DNA of 64,000 bases from Basidiobolus meristosporus CBS 931.73 (Eukaryota; Basidiobolomycota; Basidiobolomycetes; Basidiobolales; Basidiobolaceae). The first letter of the stretch is position 1. Each line of letters starts with the position of its first letter. Where the stretch lies: positions 124,001 through 188,000 of the forward strand of contig MCFE01000049.1 in NCBI GenBank assembly GCA_002104905.1. Reading direction: 5' to 3'. Made by a program: the position numbers and the translations under genes. Of this stretch, positions 10,211-21,352 are shown one piece after another. The notes beneath the pieces are model-generated. The model was given only the letters and a program-made list of their open reading frames with translations. It was not told where the DNA came from and searched no databases.

Positions 10211-11843
10211 GCACTGTGGCCCATTACCATTGTGAATTGGCAACAATGTGTGTGTGCATGGAATTGCCCAATTGAATAAACAATAGTTGGACATTTTATC
10301 TTGGTAATGGGGTAGTTATGCTTGTGTTTGTTTAGCAAACAGCTCATGTAACCAATTGGGTGGAATTTGCCAGGTTGGTGGTATTGTCCCAGTACAGTGC
10401 CTGTACCAGTGAGGCTTCCATTACAGTTAGTAAAAAATTGCACTTCCCAATTGGGAAAACATAACACTGGGAGTGATGTCAGGGAGTGTGTTATATGATC
10501 AAATGCTTCCTCTTGAGGCTCCAACCATATAAAACACTGGCCTTGCTGCATTAATATGTACAGGGGGGCTGCTATTGCTGCAAAGTTTTTGACAAAGCGG
10601 CAATAGTAACTTGCAAATCCTAGGAGCCCAGACATTGCATTGATATCCTTTGGTGCGGGTGTATCTTGAATGGACTTCAGTAGTAAAGTAGATAGGAATA
10701 TCCCATCTACTAAGATCCTGTGGCCCTGGAGCAAAAATTTTGTATACCAGAAGTGGCACTTCTTGGGATATAGTTTGAGTTGCTTGTCAAGGAGGGCTGT
10801 CACAATACAATGCATATTGTGTATATGTTCTTCTACATCAAGGGAATATAATGTGATGTTGTCAAGATACACAAGAGTGCATTGCCATTGTAAATTTCCT
10901 AGTACCTTATCAATCACTCTTTGTAACATAGTAGGGGCATTACACAAGCCAAAGTGTAGTCATTTCCATTTGTATAATCCAAACAATGTGATGAAAGTGG
11001 TTTTGGGTTGATCCTCAGGGGCTACTTCTACTTGCCAATAGCCAGAGATGAATTCAAGAGAGCTAAATATTTAGCTCCAACTAATCTGTCAAAGAGGTTG
11101 ACCACTTGTGGTGGTGGATACACATCCTTGTAGGTGTTGGCATTCAGTTTTTGGCAGCCAATGTAAAAATGTTGCTATCCATCCTTCTTTAGGACTATTA
11201 CTATAGGGGAGGCCTACAGAGAGTGGCACACTGCAATGATGTTGTCTTTTAATAAAGTTTGAATTGCCTCTTTCATATGTTCTGTGTTAATTTTCAAGTA
11301 CTGATAGGCTTTTTGCCGGATGGGGTACTTGTCAGCAAGGTGGATTTGGTGATACATCCTGGGTATATGGCTAATATCCTGGTTCTTAGAGATTACTTAA
11401 GCAAGAGGGCACATTTCTTCTAGGAACTTTTCTTGTAGCATATGTGGTAGACCAGGATCCACATCCAGTTTGGGGAGCTCCTCTTCTGATTCCTTGCTTG
11501 TAGATGGTCCTTGGTTGTTTCTGTCAACTTCCTCTATGTTTAACAACAGCACTCCTGTAGGCAATACCACCATGTGTTGTCTGTTGTTGACCACTAAGCA
11601 TTGCACATTTTGCGCTTCAAATTTTGGTGGTATCCATACTTTAGGAATTAAGATTCCTTCCAGATAGTTGAGTACCTTTGTTGCAGTTATCATTCTTCCC
11701 TTTGTCAAATACGCTATTGGTGTCTCTAATGAGATCATTTTCTCACCAGCAGATGGTAGACTTGTTCTGTTGGACAGTGCCACATTGAGCCGTGAGTGCC
11801 AAATGATGCCATAGTGTGCCTGAGAGGCCAAGTGAGCATACAC
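10195..11843 (-). pseudogene. Gypsy-3 reverse transcriptase / RNase H remnant
   Basis: The frame 10,947-10,195 encodes LCNAP-type RT sequence (CNAPTMLQRVIDKVLGN), then VYLDNITLYS where the catalytic YxDD has become YLDN. The connection region (GLLGFASYYCRFVKNFA) and an RNase H start follow. Its last residues run into the inserted LTR, so its stop codon is not native. Upstream, 11,843-11,397 (LTKGRMITATKVLNYLEG, then VVLPTGVLLLN) is the linker between protease and RT. The stretch 10,948-11,396 is RT N-terminal sequence with stops. Confidence 0.85.
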
Positions 11844-12495
11844 TTGGGCACAGAGTGTGAAACATGGATCTGCATCTTCATATAAAGCATCCCCTGTGTT
11901 TCACCTATGATGCAGGAGAAAATCCATTTTTTGACGTTTTTTTGTGGATCAATATTGTGCAGGATGTGCAAGAGCACTAAAGGATTGAAGACATGTGCCT
12001 GGTACTCAATACGCATGGCACTCTGAATCAAGCTCCTGTGGCTTGTAACATGTTGCAAAAATGCATGGCACTATCTTGGTCCACTGGTACTATCCCGCAC
12101 TATATTTAAATATTAGCCCTAAAGTAAGATCAATACAAAGCACTTATAGTGCCTGATAGTACCAGTGGACCAAGATAGTGCCATGCATTTTTGTGGCATG
12201 TTACAAGCCACAGGAGCTAGATTCCGAGTGCCATGGATATTGAGTACTAGATGCATATCTTTAATTCTTTAGTGCTCTTACACACCCTGTACAACATTGA
12301 CCTAAAAAAAAGGTCAAAAAATGGATTTTCTCCATCACAATGAGTGAAACACAGGGGCTGCTTTGCATGAAGATGCAGATCTATGTTTCACACTCTGTGC
12401 CCAAGTGTAGGCTCACTTGGCTTCTCAGGCACACCATGGCATCATTTGGCACTCATGGCTCAATGTGACACTATCCAACGGAACAAGTCTGGTAT
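11755..12495. repeat. About 340 bp inverted duplication inside Gypsy-3
   Basis: The left arm (about 11,755-12,105) and right arm (about 12,150-12,495) are reverse complements with scattered mismatches. The inner ends read CCACTGGTACTATC and GATAGTACCAGTGG around a loop of about 45 bp. The left arm is in the normal pol reading direction and the right arm is an inverted extra copy. The arms have no TG/CA ends or target duplication, so this looks like a rearrangement within the element, not a separate transposon. Confidence 0.85.
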
Positions 12496-13184
12496 TTTAT
12501 CACCTTTTGTGTGATGATTGGAGGCTGTGATGGTTACACCTCTTCAATCCTCACACTATAACTATATGCCTTGGTTTCATTGGTGATATTATACAGTGGG
12601 ATGCTCTTGGTATCCCACCTGAGTTCAGATGCACTGTTGAGTATGTCCATCTTATGTTAGATAAGCCAATTCTTGCCAATAAGTAGGTTGTTGGCTGCAA
12701 TGGGTAGGACCAAAACATCTTGATGTATACTCAGGTTACCTAGCCGGATAAGGCAATTGGGTACAACTCCTACTGTTGTGTCGAGTTGGTCATTTACTGG
12801 CCATACCCAAATGGTGTCATTTGGGACTATGTATAATTTTAGAAGTTTGGTTAATGACTCTGACATGAGCAACATAGAGGATCCTGTGTCTATGAGTGCA
12901 TGAATCTCCTTATTCTCTATATGTACCTTTATGTATGTACCCTTGTTTGGCTTTTGTAGGACTGTCTGGTTGACATAAAGGGTTGTTATCTCCTTCAATC
13001 CTTCTAACAATTCTTTGACTAGAGCCAGGGTAAGTCCCAGCAAATTGGTTTTTGGGCAGGTTACCTTGGTTTGCTGTAGTACCTTCATTATAGGGGATAG
13101 GCCATGGGAGGAAATACTAGCATTCCTAGTTTGCTTCAATACTTCTTCCCAAGGTTCATTCTGTACTTCATCACTCACCTCCAT
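12496..13184 (-). pseudogene. Gypsy-3 protease remnant
   Basis: On the minus strand from 13,184 a 175-residue frame contains a retropepsin: the active site HALIDTGSSMLL, then NNLLIGKNWL near the end. The downstream continuation (KMDILNSASELRWDTKS) is intact after one stop at 12,657-12,659. The DTG triad is preserved, but the surrounding polyprotein is broken. Confidence 0.85.
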
Positions 13185-13585
13185 GTTCTTTCCCTTTGAC
13201 AGAACTTCTACTATGGGCTCCTTTGCCTCCCCTCTAGATGCATCATTTCAACACTTCTTCTTCCATACTTTGACTGCTCTGACTGGAGGGCTTAAATTGA
13301 ATGAGTCCTGTTGGCCCCCTGGCAAGAGACTCTGTCTTTTGACGCCTTCTTCTCCTTTGTTTCTAGTACAGGTTCTTGTCAATACTGTTTTCACATATTT
13401 TGGCTCTGTGGCCTACTTCTCTGCATACAAAACCTGGATACAGTTGTTGTGGTTATTTCATCTGTTGGGTCAGGGCTTGTACCTGGGCCTTTATATCTAT
13501 AATAGCTTCCCAGAGCTTATTGCCTTCTTTGGGGATGTCTTGCCACACTTAATCAAGAGTTTTTGGACCTTTTGTTGTATTTCCT

Positions 13586-14190
13586 CTAACTCACAGTCTT
13601 TTGAGGAGGCAATTTCTTGTTTTTTATAGGGGATCCCTGTTCTTTGATCATCCATATCACTACAGGGTAGCCCAATAGCAAGATGACCCCTCTTACTTGT
13701 TTGACTAACTCTTGCAGTGTTTTATATCCCTGTAGCTCTTTTGATGCCCTATGTTTTATTTTGTTGTCTAAGCCCATGATGTATTACCTCATGAGCTGCT
13801 GTTTGGCAATTTTGTCCCTTGGGTGACATTAAACCTGTTGCAGAAATAGCTCAATGTAGGCTTTGTAGCTCTCACTGCATTTTTTGCAAGGACAGTAGAA
13901 GGGCTTCATAGTGGTACCCTTCAGCATACATAAAGCATGTCTTGTAGGTTTCTTTCAGTGCATCCCAGTCACCTTTAAATGTGTCTTCAAACCCATAATG
14001 CCATCAACATGCTGATCCTTCCATATGTTGTGCAAACTCTCTTACTTTCTTATTGTCATCCCATCCTGTATCAACCATAACTCTCTCAGACTTATCAAAC
14101 CACTCAAGGGCCTTCTCTCTGTTCCCTTTGTTTACTCTCAGTTTGTTGTAGTAGTCATTACCTCACTTGTGCTTATTTCTACAGAGACAG
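13586..14190 (-). pseudogene. Gypsy-3 gag remnant
   Basis: Reading leftward from just inside the 5' LTR, the frame gives NREKALEWFDKSERVM and VREFAQHMEGSA, followed by FKGDWDALKETY. This pattern is typical of fungal Gypsy gag. Stops occur near 13,990 and later, and the tail 13,777-13,586 is in another frame. The stretch 13,190-13,585 between gag and protease gives no recognisable motif. Confidence 0.7.
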
Positions 14191-14233
14191 CACCAAATCT
14201 GTGGGTGATTACTGACTGCTTGGTAGTTGGGGG

Positions 14234-14582
14234 TGTTGAAAGAGTCTTGGAGATATTGGAAGTGATTTGGAGAACAAGTAGATTATGTGGTTTTCACTTA
14301 ATGATTTATTGAATGTAAATGTAGTATTTATACTTTTACCTGGTCTTGGCATTACAAACACGTAGAATAGGTTAAGGAAGGTCCCAAGAGCATGTGTGCA
14401 AAGTTTGGGGCTGTTTGGACAACTTTGAGAATTCTCATGTTCTGGGTACCTGGTATTTTGGTGAAAATATTCTAAGTAAATCCCAACAAGGAATTTGGTC
14501 AATATTCTCTAGGATTTGAAGGTGATGATCTAAGTGACTAAGTTAGGTGAATATTTAGGTGGAAATACAAATTTTTACAACA
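14234..14582 (-). repeat. Solo Copia LTR in the Gypsy-3 LTR
   Basis: The 349 bp sequence is the reverse complement of the Copia LTR at 17,020-17,368 and has exactly the same length. It runs TGTTGAAAGAGTC to TTTTTACAACA. GGGGG flanks both sides (14,229-14,233 and 14,583-14,587), a 5 bp target duplication. Confidence 0.95.
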
Positions 14583-14785
14583 GGGGGAGCTTGTAGGTCA
14601 AGTTAGTACCACTTTGTTCAGAATAGCTTCCAATAGAAGGTAGCCAGGTAATAAAGAGTTAAGTATATTACATTGATATTTGTCTACTTTAACTTGTCTC
14701 AGTTGGATATATATATATATATATATATATCACGGACAAGGGCTTAGGTGATAGCCAATGTGATATAAGATAGGGGTGTAAACAC

Positions 14786-15172
14786 TGTGGGTTATTACTG
14801 ACTGTACTTGGTGAGTGGGAGAGCTGGTAGGTCAAGTCAGTACCACTTGGTTCAGAATAGCTTCCGATAGAAGGTAGCAAGGTAATAAAGACTTCTGTTT
14901 ATTTCATCCAAATCTTGTTGTTCTTCCTGGTTCAATTGGGTAGATATATATATCACTTGGAGGGGCTTAGACAATAGACAATGTGTTATAAAATAGGGGT
15001 GTGAACACCTTCCTGTTATGGTAAGTGTTCTAACTAGATAAGGGCAGGGATAGGAGGGGAGGACGCGTGGGGGAATCATAGGGAGGGTACTGGAGGACTT
15101 TGGGTAGGACTCTGGAGGGAACTCTTGGGAGAACTCTTGGGCAAAGAGTGGGTACTACATTGAGTACTCACA
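14786..15172 (-). repeat. Solo LTR of the Gypsy-3 family inserted in the Gypsy-3 5' LTR
   Basis: This is a full LTR (TGTGGG...CTCACA, 387 bp) of the same family as its host. It is flanked by the 5 bp direct repeat AACAC (14,781-14,785 and 15,173-15,177). The host LTR resumes at the position where it was interrupted. Confidence 0.9.
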
Positions 15173-15327
15173 AACACCTCCTGTTATGGTAAGTGTTCTA
15201 ACTAGGTAAGGACAGGAATAGGAAGAAGGATATATGAGGGACTTGTAGGGAGGATACTGGGGAGACTTTGGGTGAGACTCTGGGGGAACTCTTGCACAAA
15301 GAGTGGGCATTACATTTAGTACTCACA

Positions 15328-15834
15328 AATAGCACTACCAACAGCTACCAAAGAATATTTGGTCAACAGCTTGCTTTACATTCAGTGCAACAAGCATGGC
15401 TACATCCAAAAAAAGCCATGTTGACAGTGTGCCCACTCAGTCAAATCAATTAGTTTTATATGAAGCCCATCACTATATCCGTCTTATCTATCAAATCAGT
15501 AGTATTAGTCAGCAGATGAACCAGCAAACCCTTGTCAGACAAAAAAAGATATGTTAAGTAGGATCTAATTGGGTAATGATGATGGTATCAAATGAGTCAT
15601 CAGCCATATCCAACATTAGGAAATACAAGTAGTCATCTACAGATCTGACGCAATGTATAAAACAAGCTGCTAAAATGTCAAGAAAGGTTGGCTCAAGTTC
15701 CAGTGAATACAATACAAGCTACACTTCCTATTTCCTCTGCTAATATGGACTTCTCAGGCTCTCAGCTCAGTATGCAACTCAGAATCTATGTGGAGCCATA
15801 TGCAGATCATCCCTATGAAAAATAATTTGATCCT
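15328..15834 (-). mobile_element. CACTA-like copy B, 5' segment (right pieces)
   Basis: The pieces 15,328-15,439 and 15,744-15,834 match 28,320-28,440 and 28,456-28,535, continuing copy B after the Gypsy-3 insertion. An ATG at 15,394 opens a short plus-strand frame (MATSKKSHVDSVPTQ) that corresponds to the unrecognised ORF at 28,382. The gap between the pieces is filled by an LTR fragment. At about 15,835 the sequence changes to the 3' end of copy A. Confidence 0.65.
15440..15743 (+). repeat. Fragment of a Gypsy-1-family LTR
   Basis: It aligns with 1,190-1,480 of the Gypsy-1 LTR (for example CAAATGAGTCATCAGCCA and CAGTGAATACAATAC). Both ends are missing, so the boundaries are approximate. 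Confidence 0.75.
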
Positions 15835-17019
15835 AGAGGTTGATCTGATCTGGATCAGCTGTCAAGATCCTGATTAGAGACCATCATAATAACAGCAGCT
15901 TGGAATTAGCGACCCTCCTAACAATCTTATGATGGGATCACATCTGTGTTTTGCTAATTTTACAACCAAATAAAGGGATGAAACTTAACAATATTTATTG
16001 GTGCTGTGACAATATTTGCATAGTTGTTGCAGTCTTTCATTGCTCCATAACTATTTTAAGTGGATCCAGTTGGCCAGGATATCCAATTCCCTTATATGGC
16101 AAGAAACTTGATGGTTTTTTGACAGCCTCACAGCAAACCTCTGATGGCATTATATTGGCAGTATGACAGCCTACTGCTAGTTCTGTATGATGCTACCGTA
16201 CCAATTTACCAAATGGTATTTCCTTTTTCTACCTCCCCTTGTGCATTTCATATATTCCACTGTAGAATAACCACTCTTTATTTGCTTACTCACTACTACC
16301 TTGGATATTACACATATAGCTTGAATCAAAAAAAACTATGGACTCCTGCTTACTAACCTCCACAAACAAGCACACCTGCTGCAATTGACATGCTTCTATC
16401 ACCTCAGCTTTAGGGCTTTTTAGTGTGATACTTGCAAAGTTGCCATACACCTTGTATTGCTGGTAACATATACATCTTGTAAACACAAGCTTAGTTGTTG
16501 CCACTTCTGCCATAGATACCTCCTGAATATCCGCAAGGAACTTCTTAGTATTTAGCCAATATATTCCTTCTCCCAGCTGGATTCCAGTCCCCTTATAGGT
16601 GTGCTCTGGCTTTTGTTTGTGTGAATTCTGTATTGAATGGTGTAGAAGTTGGTTTGCAACCTTGAGAAATCTGGCATATCTTGGTAGAGTTTTTCTGATA
16701 AAAGTTAGTTGCTTGTTGCACCCTACCCAACTTTGCATTACTTAACTGATTACCCACACATTGGGGCTGCTTAACTTCTTAATGCCATAGGCATAGGTGT
16801 CTCCATGTGGAGATTTGTCCTCAGTATTTTCCAACTCTTTCTGGCTGTCCTCCATGTGCAAACTCATCACATCCACTACAGACTTGAAGGTAGTATTCTT
16901 GATGAGACTGGGATATGGTAGTACCTGCAACTTGACTTGTCTTCCTATCTCCCCACACATCTGCTCAATAGGAAACTCCCAAAAGGTGAAGCAAGGCCCA
17001 ATATTGTCCACACACCATT
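15835..17019 (-). pseudogene. CACTA-like copy A: C-terminal part of tnp2-type transposase
   Basis: On the minus strand 17,011-16,742 gives DNIGPCFTFWEFPIEQMCG, which continues the LLHLAWW stretch at 25,321. Together they match the conserved block of fungal Transposase_21/tnp2 proteins in which a CIH.LLH motif precedes an FPMER-like motif. The frame 16,738-16,286 is the downstream tail. The region 15,840-16,560 matches 30,010-31,260 (copy C). Copy A is split from its middle part by the Copia and gag-protease elements. Confidence 0.75.
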
Positions 17020-17368
17020 TGTTGTAAAAATTTGTATTTCCACCTAAATATTCACCTAACTTAGTTACTTAGATCATTACCTTCAAATCCTAGAGAATAC
17101 TGACCAAATTCCTTGTTGGGATTTACTTAGAATATTTTCACCAAAATACCAGGTACCCAGAACATGAAAATTCTCAAAGTTGTCCAAACAGCCCCAAACT
17201 TTGCACACATGTTCTTGGGACCTTCCTAAACCTATTCTATGTGTTTGTAATGCCAAGACCCGGTAAAAGTATAAATACTACTTTTACATTCAATAAATCA
17301 TCAAGTGAAAACCACATAATCTACTTGTTCTCCCAATCACTTCTAATATCTCCAAGACTCTTACAACA
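17020..17368 (+). repeat. 5' LTR of Copia-1
   Basis: TGTTGTAAAA...TTACAACA. A TATA-like AGTATAAATAC lies near 17,270 and an AATAAA near 17,294. The sequence GGCTATGAGCCC, a candidate primer-binding site, follows directly. Confidence 0.95.
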
Positions 17369-17372
17369 GGCT

Positions 17373-18200
17373 ATGAGCCCAAAGCTGTCACTCTCTGTAA
17401 TGTCTACTACTGCTATTACTGGAATTTTTCCCTCCGCTGAAAAGTTGGATGGATCTAACTACCAAGTGTGGAAGGTGAAGATGAAGATGCTGCTACAAGA
17501 AAGAGGCCTTTGGGATATTGTCATGAGAGAAGAATGCCCTACTAAAAACATGGGAGAGGAAGCCTTAAAGTACCAGATGAAAGAACAAAGTGCCTTTAAC
17601 TGTGTTTGCCTTAATGTCAAGGACAAATTGCTAATTCAATGCTCAAGAGCAAAAACAGCAAAGAATGCCTGGAAAGCATTAGAAGACACCTACCAGTCAT
17701 GTTCAGCTGCCAAGAAAATGTATCTGAGACAAAAATTCTTTACCACAAAGATGCTGCCAGGAGAAGAAATGAAAAATCTAATTTACAGAATTACCCTGCT
17801 GGTAGATGAGATGGAATCTGTGGGTGTACCAACTACTGATGAGGATGTGATAGTTACCGTCCAGAGAAACCTAACAGACAAGCTGCAGGGCCTTGTATCA
17901 GCCCTAGAGTCCAGAACTGAAGATTTGACCTTAATTATGTATATGGAAGGCTCCTGGATGAAGAATTAAGAAAATCAAGCGCTAATAAGAAGGAAGAAGA
18001 AAATGCTTTAATAAGCAATGATAACCAACAAAGGAGGTACCAAAGAACCTACAAAGGCAATAGCAACCTGTTTTGTAACTACTGAAAAGGAAAGGACACA
18101 CAGCAGACCGGTGTCTCAACCTGAAAGATAATCAGCAAAAGAAGCCTGAATATGGAAATGCTGCAACAACTGAAGATAGACTATTCATATCTGCACTAAA
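17373..18200 (+). pseudogene. Copia-1 gag remnant
   Basis: The first ATG (17,373) lies in the candidate primer-binding site, with a second in-frame ATG at 17,400. Gag reads AEKLDGSNYQVWKVKMKMLL and continues with a UBN2-like region (KNAWKALEDTYQ) to a stop at 17,967-17,969. The zinc knuckle survives only across a frameshift near 18,075-18,115 (FCNY, then a shifted GHTADRC-like stretch). Gag would package element RNA in cytoplasmic particles. Confidence 0.85.
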
Positions 18201-18201
18201 T

Positions 18202-21200
18202 ATGACCACAAACAAGGATTCTCAGACGTGGTATACTGACCCTGGAGCATCTCAACACTTTACACACCAAAAAGAACTTTGTACCCAATATCAAGAAATT
18301 CCAATTAAGAAGGTTTTCATGGGTGACAATAGAACACTTGATGCAGTGGGAGAAGGAACTATCCAAGTAAACCTTAGAAGCAGTGAAGGAAGCCAGACAC
18401 TGACCTTTAAAGAAGTACTCTATGTACCAGAAATAGCCAAGAACCTACTCTCTGTAAGCAAGGCCACAGCAGAAAGACTCAGTTTCAGTTTTGACAATTC
18501 TGGATGTAGGATCACTGATCAAAATGGTGCCCATATTGCTATGGGTATCAGATATCAGAATCTAAACAAGTTGACTTACATTCCATCATATCTAGAAGCC
18601 AATATAGGTAACTTAAATGAAGAAACACCAATGCTTTGGCACAGAAGACTTGGGCACATCAATCTTGATTATTTGCGCAAAATGATCAAAGATCAGCTAA
18701 TTTCTGGAGTGAAAATTGATCCCCCAGCTAATTTGGAGCACTGTGAAGCCTGCATATATGGGAAACAAGTCAGACAATTGTTCAAGAGCTCTGGGTTAAT
18801 CAAAACTAAGAAAAAATTAGATCTAATTCACTCAGATCTGTGTGGACCTATGCAAAATTTATCCTTAGGCGGGATGAAGTAATTAATCACTTTTATTGCT
18901 GATTATACAAGATACACATGGGTCTACTTCATGGAGAGAAAGAAGGAAGCTCTGTCTAAGTTCAGGGAGCTTAAAGCCATGGTGGAGAGAGAAACTGGTG
19001 AAAAAATCAAGAAAATACGCTCTGACAATGGTAGAGAATATACCTCAAAACTCTTCATCCACTTCTGCAAAATTCATGGGATAAAGCAAGAGACTACTGT
19101 ACCATACTCCCCACAACAAAATGGAGTAGCAGAATGCGCTAACAGATCAATAATTGATATGGCAAGATCTATGATCCATGATCAAAAATTATCCTACAAT
19201 TTTTGGGCGGAATCCATTGCCACTGCGGTATATCTTGAAAATAGGAGTTATAACAGAATACTTTGTGATTCTACTTCATTTAGAGCATGGTATGGATGCA
19301 GACCAAGTGCAGAACATTGAAGAATATTTAGGTGTACAGCATACGCCAAAAAACTGGCCGGAAATCAGTCAAAATTTGAGCCAAAAAGTGTAAAATGCAT
19401 ATTTTTGGGCTACTGAAATGAGAGTAAGGCATACAGACTCTACAATACCAAAGCAAAGAAGCTGATCAAGTCCAGGGATGTGTTGTTTGATGAAAATTCA
19501 AAATTTTTACAAAAAATGACATCAATTGATGACAAAAATTTGATCTCAAGTCCACCAATTGTCAGGATTGAATCAGAGCAAAACAATGAAAATTTTTTCA
19601 CTCTAGAGGACTCTACAACCGTGGTTCAGCCAGAATCAATGCCCAGGAATATCCCAGAAGTGATCATTCCAGTATCAAATGCCTGGAGATCCAATCGGAC
19701 AAGAAATAGCCCAAATTACTATATCAATGTGGGTACAAGCTTAGCCTATGCCTATTCAGTCCATATTGATGAGCCCCAGACTGTAAGAGAGGCCCTAAAT
19801 AGCCCTTAGACAAAGTTTTGGAGATCTGCAATGACTGAGGAATATCAGGCCCTGATGGAAAATCAAACTTGGGACTTAGTCAAATTACCAATCAACCAAA
19901 AATCAATTGGATGCAGATGGGTCTTCAAGACAAAATACAAGGCTGATGGTACAATTGAAAGATACAAAGCAAGACTTGTAGCCAAAGGATACTCTCAAAC
20001 AAAAGGACCTGACTATACTGAGACCTTTGCACTGGTAGCCAAGTTTAATTCCATCAGGTTAATAATGGCTATTGCCGCCAAATGTAAGTTTTTTATTCAT
20101 CAAATGGATGTAAAACTGCATTTTTGAGTGGAGAACTTGCTGAGAACATGTATATGGACCAGCCTGATGGGTTTGTTGAACAAGATAGCCCCCATTTGGT
20201 CTGCAAGCTTAAAAAGTTGCTATATGGTCTCAAACAATCACCAAGAGCCTGGAATTGCAAGATAGATTCTTGTTAGGAATCTTGGAGTTTCAAAAGGAGT
20301 AATGCTGACTATAGTATATACTATAAGCCAGATAGAGCAAATCCAGTTCTATTAGCTCTATATGTGGATGATCTTATTATAGCCACCAATAACCTAGAAA
20401 CATTGGAAGAGACTAAATCCAGCCTATCTAAGGAGTTCAAGATGTCCGATCTAGGAGAACTTAATTACTACTTAGGGATTAGCTTCTCTATAGACAGAAG
20501 TACCCAGACTATCACCCTAAACCAATCCAAGTATATTCAAGATATACTAAAGAAGTACCAAATGGAAGACTGTAAACCGGCAGCTACCCCAATGGAAACA
20601 AACCTTAACTTGGTCAAAACTCAACCAAATCAAGAGAGCTTGGTGCCATCTGAAAGCCCTGACTTTCCTTATCAATCTATGGCTGGAAGTCTAATGTACA
20701 TTATGCTTGGAACACGTCCAGATATCTCATATTCAGTGGGAGTTGTCAGCCAACATAATCAGAACTATGGATCTGATCATATTGCAGCAGTTAAGTGGAT
20801 TTTTAGATACCTACAAGGAACTGCTGATATCTGCTTAAGATACACTCATGAGGATTCAGAACAGGATCTTGTGGGATACTCTGATGCTGATTGGGGACAA
20901 AATCTGGAAGACAGAAGATCCACCACAGGATACACCTTTCTTTACTGTAAAGGAGCAATTTCATGGAATTCAAGAAAGCAACCAACTGTAGCACTTTCCA
21001 CCACAGAGGCAGAGTATATGGCAGCCTGTGAAGCTACAAAAGAAGCAATGTGGTTAAGAAAACTCCTTACAGATTTAGGCCTATGTCAAAAAATGCCTAT
21101 TACTTTATTTCAAGATAATCAAGGATGTATACAATTAGGTAGAAATCCAACTTTTCATGCTAGAACCAAGCACATAAATATTGGACATCATTTCATATGT

Positions 21201-21300
21201 GAAGCTATAGAGAATAACTTAGTTAGCTTATTTTACTGTCCCACAGATGAAATGATTGCAGACATATTTACCAAACCATGAGCTAGAGACAAGTTTGAAT
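18202..21300 (+). pseudogene. Copia-1 pol remnant (protease, integrase, RT, RNase H)
   Basis: The protease reads YTDPGASQHFT, where the usual DSGAS has become DPGAS. The GAG-pre-integrase zinc region (LWHRRLGHINLDYLRKM, HCEAC) follows. Integrase has D in DLIHSDLCG, D in RSDNGREYTS and E in QQNGVAECANR. RT starts NQTWDLVKLP and continues through CRWVFKTKYKADG and KARLVAKGYSQ to LYVDDLIIATNN. RNase H has GYSDADWG and ALSTTEAEYMA, ending DIFTKP. Breaks include TAA at 18,880, TGA near 19,318, TAG near 19,807, TGA near 20,125 with a frameshift, TAG near 20,274 and TGA at 21,279. Confidence 0.9.
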
Positions 21301-21352
21301 ATCTTAGGTCAAAATTAGGACTAGTCAGTATGAACATTTAGCTGAGTGGGAG

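Larger units (their letters stand above)
4625..15327 (-). mobile_element. Gypsy-3: complete but dead Ty3/Gypsy element carrying nested insertions
   Basis: The ends are related LTRs: 3' LTR at 4,625-5,026, and 5' LTR at 14,200-15,327 in three pieces. Between them on the minus strand, right to left, come a primer-binding-site-like TGGTGCTGTCTC (about 14,195), gag, protease, RT, RNase H and integrase. Subtracting recognisable insertions (5,046-6,329, 8,066-10,210, 14,234-14,582, 14,786-15,172) leaves about 6.5 kb, a normal length. Flanks on both sides belong to one CACTA copy (matching around 28,310-28,330), so the element inserted there. The flanking 5-mers AGTAT and AATAG do not match well, so any target duplication has decayed. 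Confidence 0.85.
14200..15327 (-). repeat. 5' LTR of Gypsy-3 in three pieces
   Basis: The pieces 14,200-14,233, 14,588-14,785 and 15,178-15,327 join to about 380 bp that aligns with the 3' LTR at 4,625-5,026. The first gap is a Copia solo LTR with its target duplicate, the second a related LTR with its duplicate. A (TA)n run is at 14,707-14,730. Confidence 0.85.

Noticed and set aside
20803-20994. Minus-strand ORF in Copia RNase H (and the similar one at 33,863)
   Set aside because: Antisense shadow conserved only because the sense strand is conserved.
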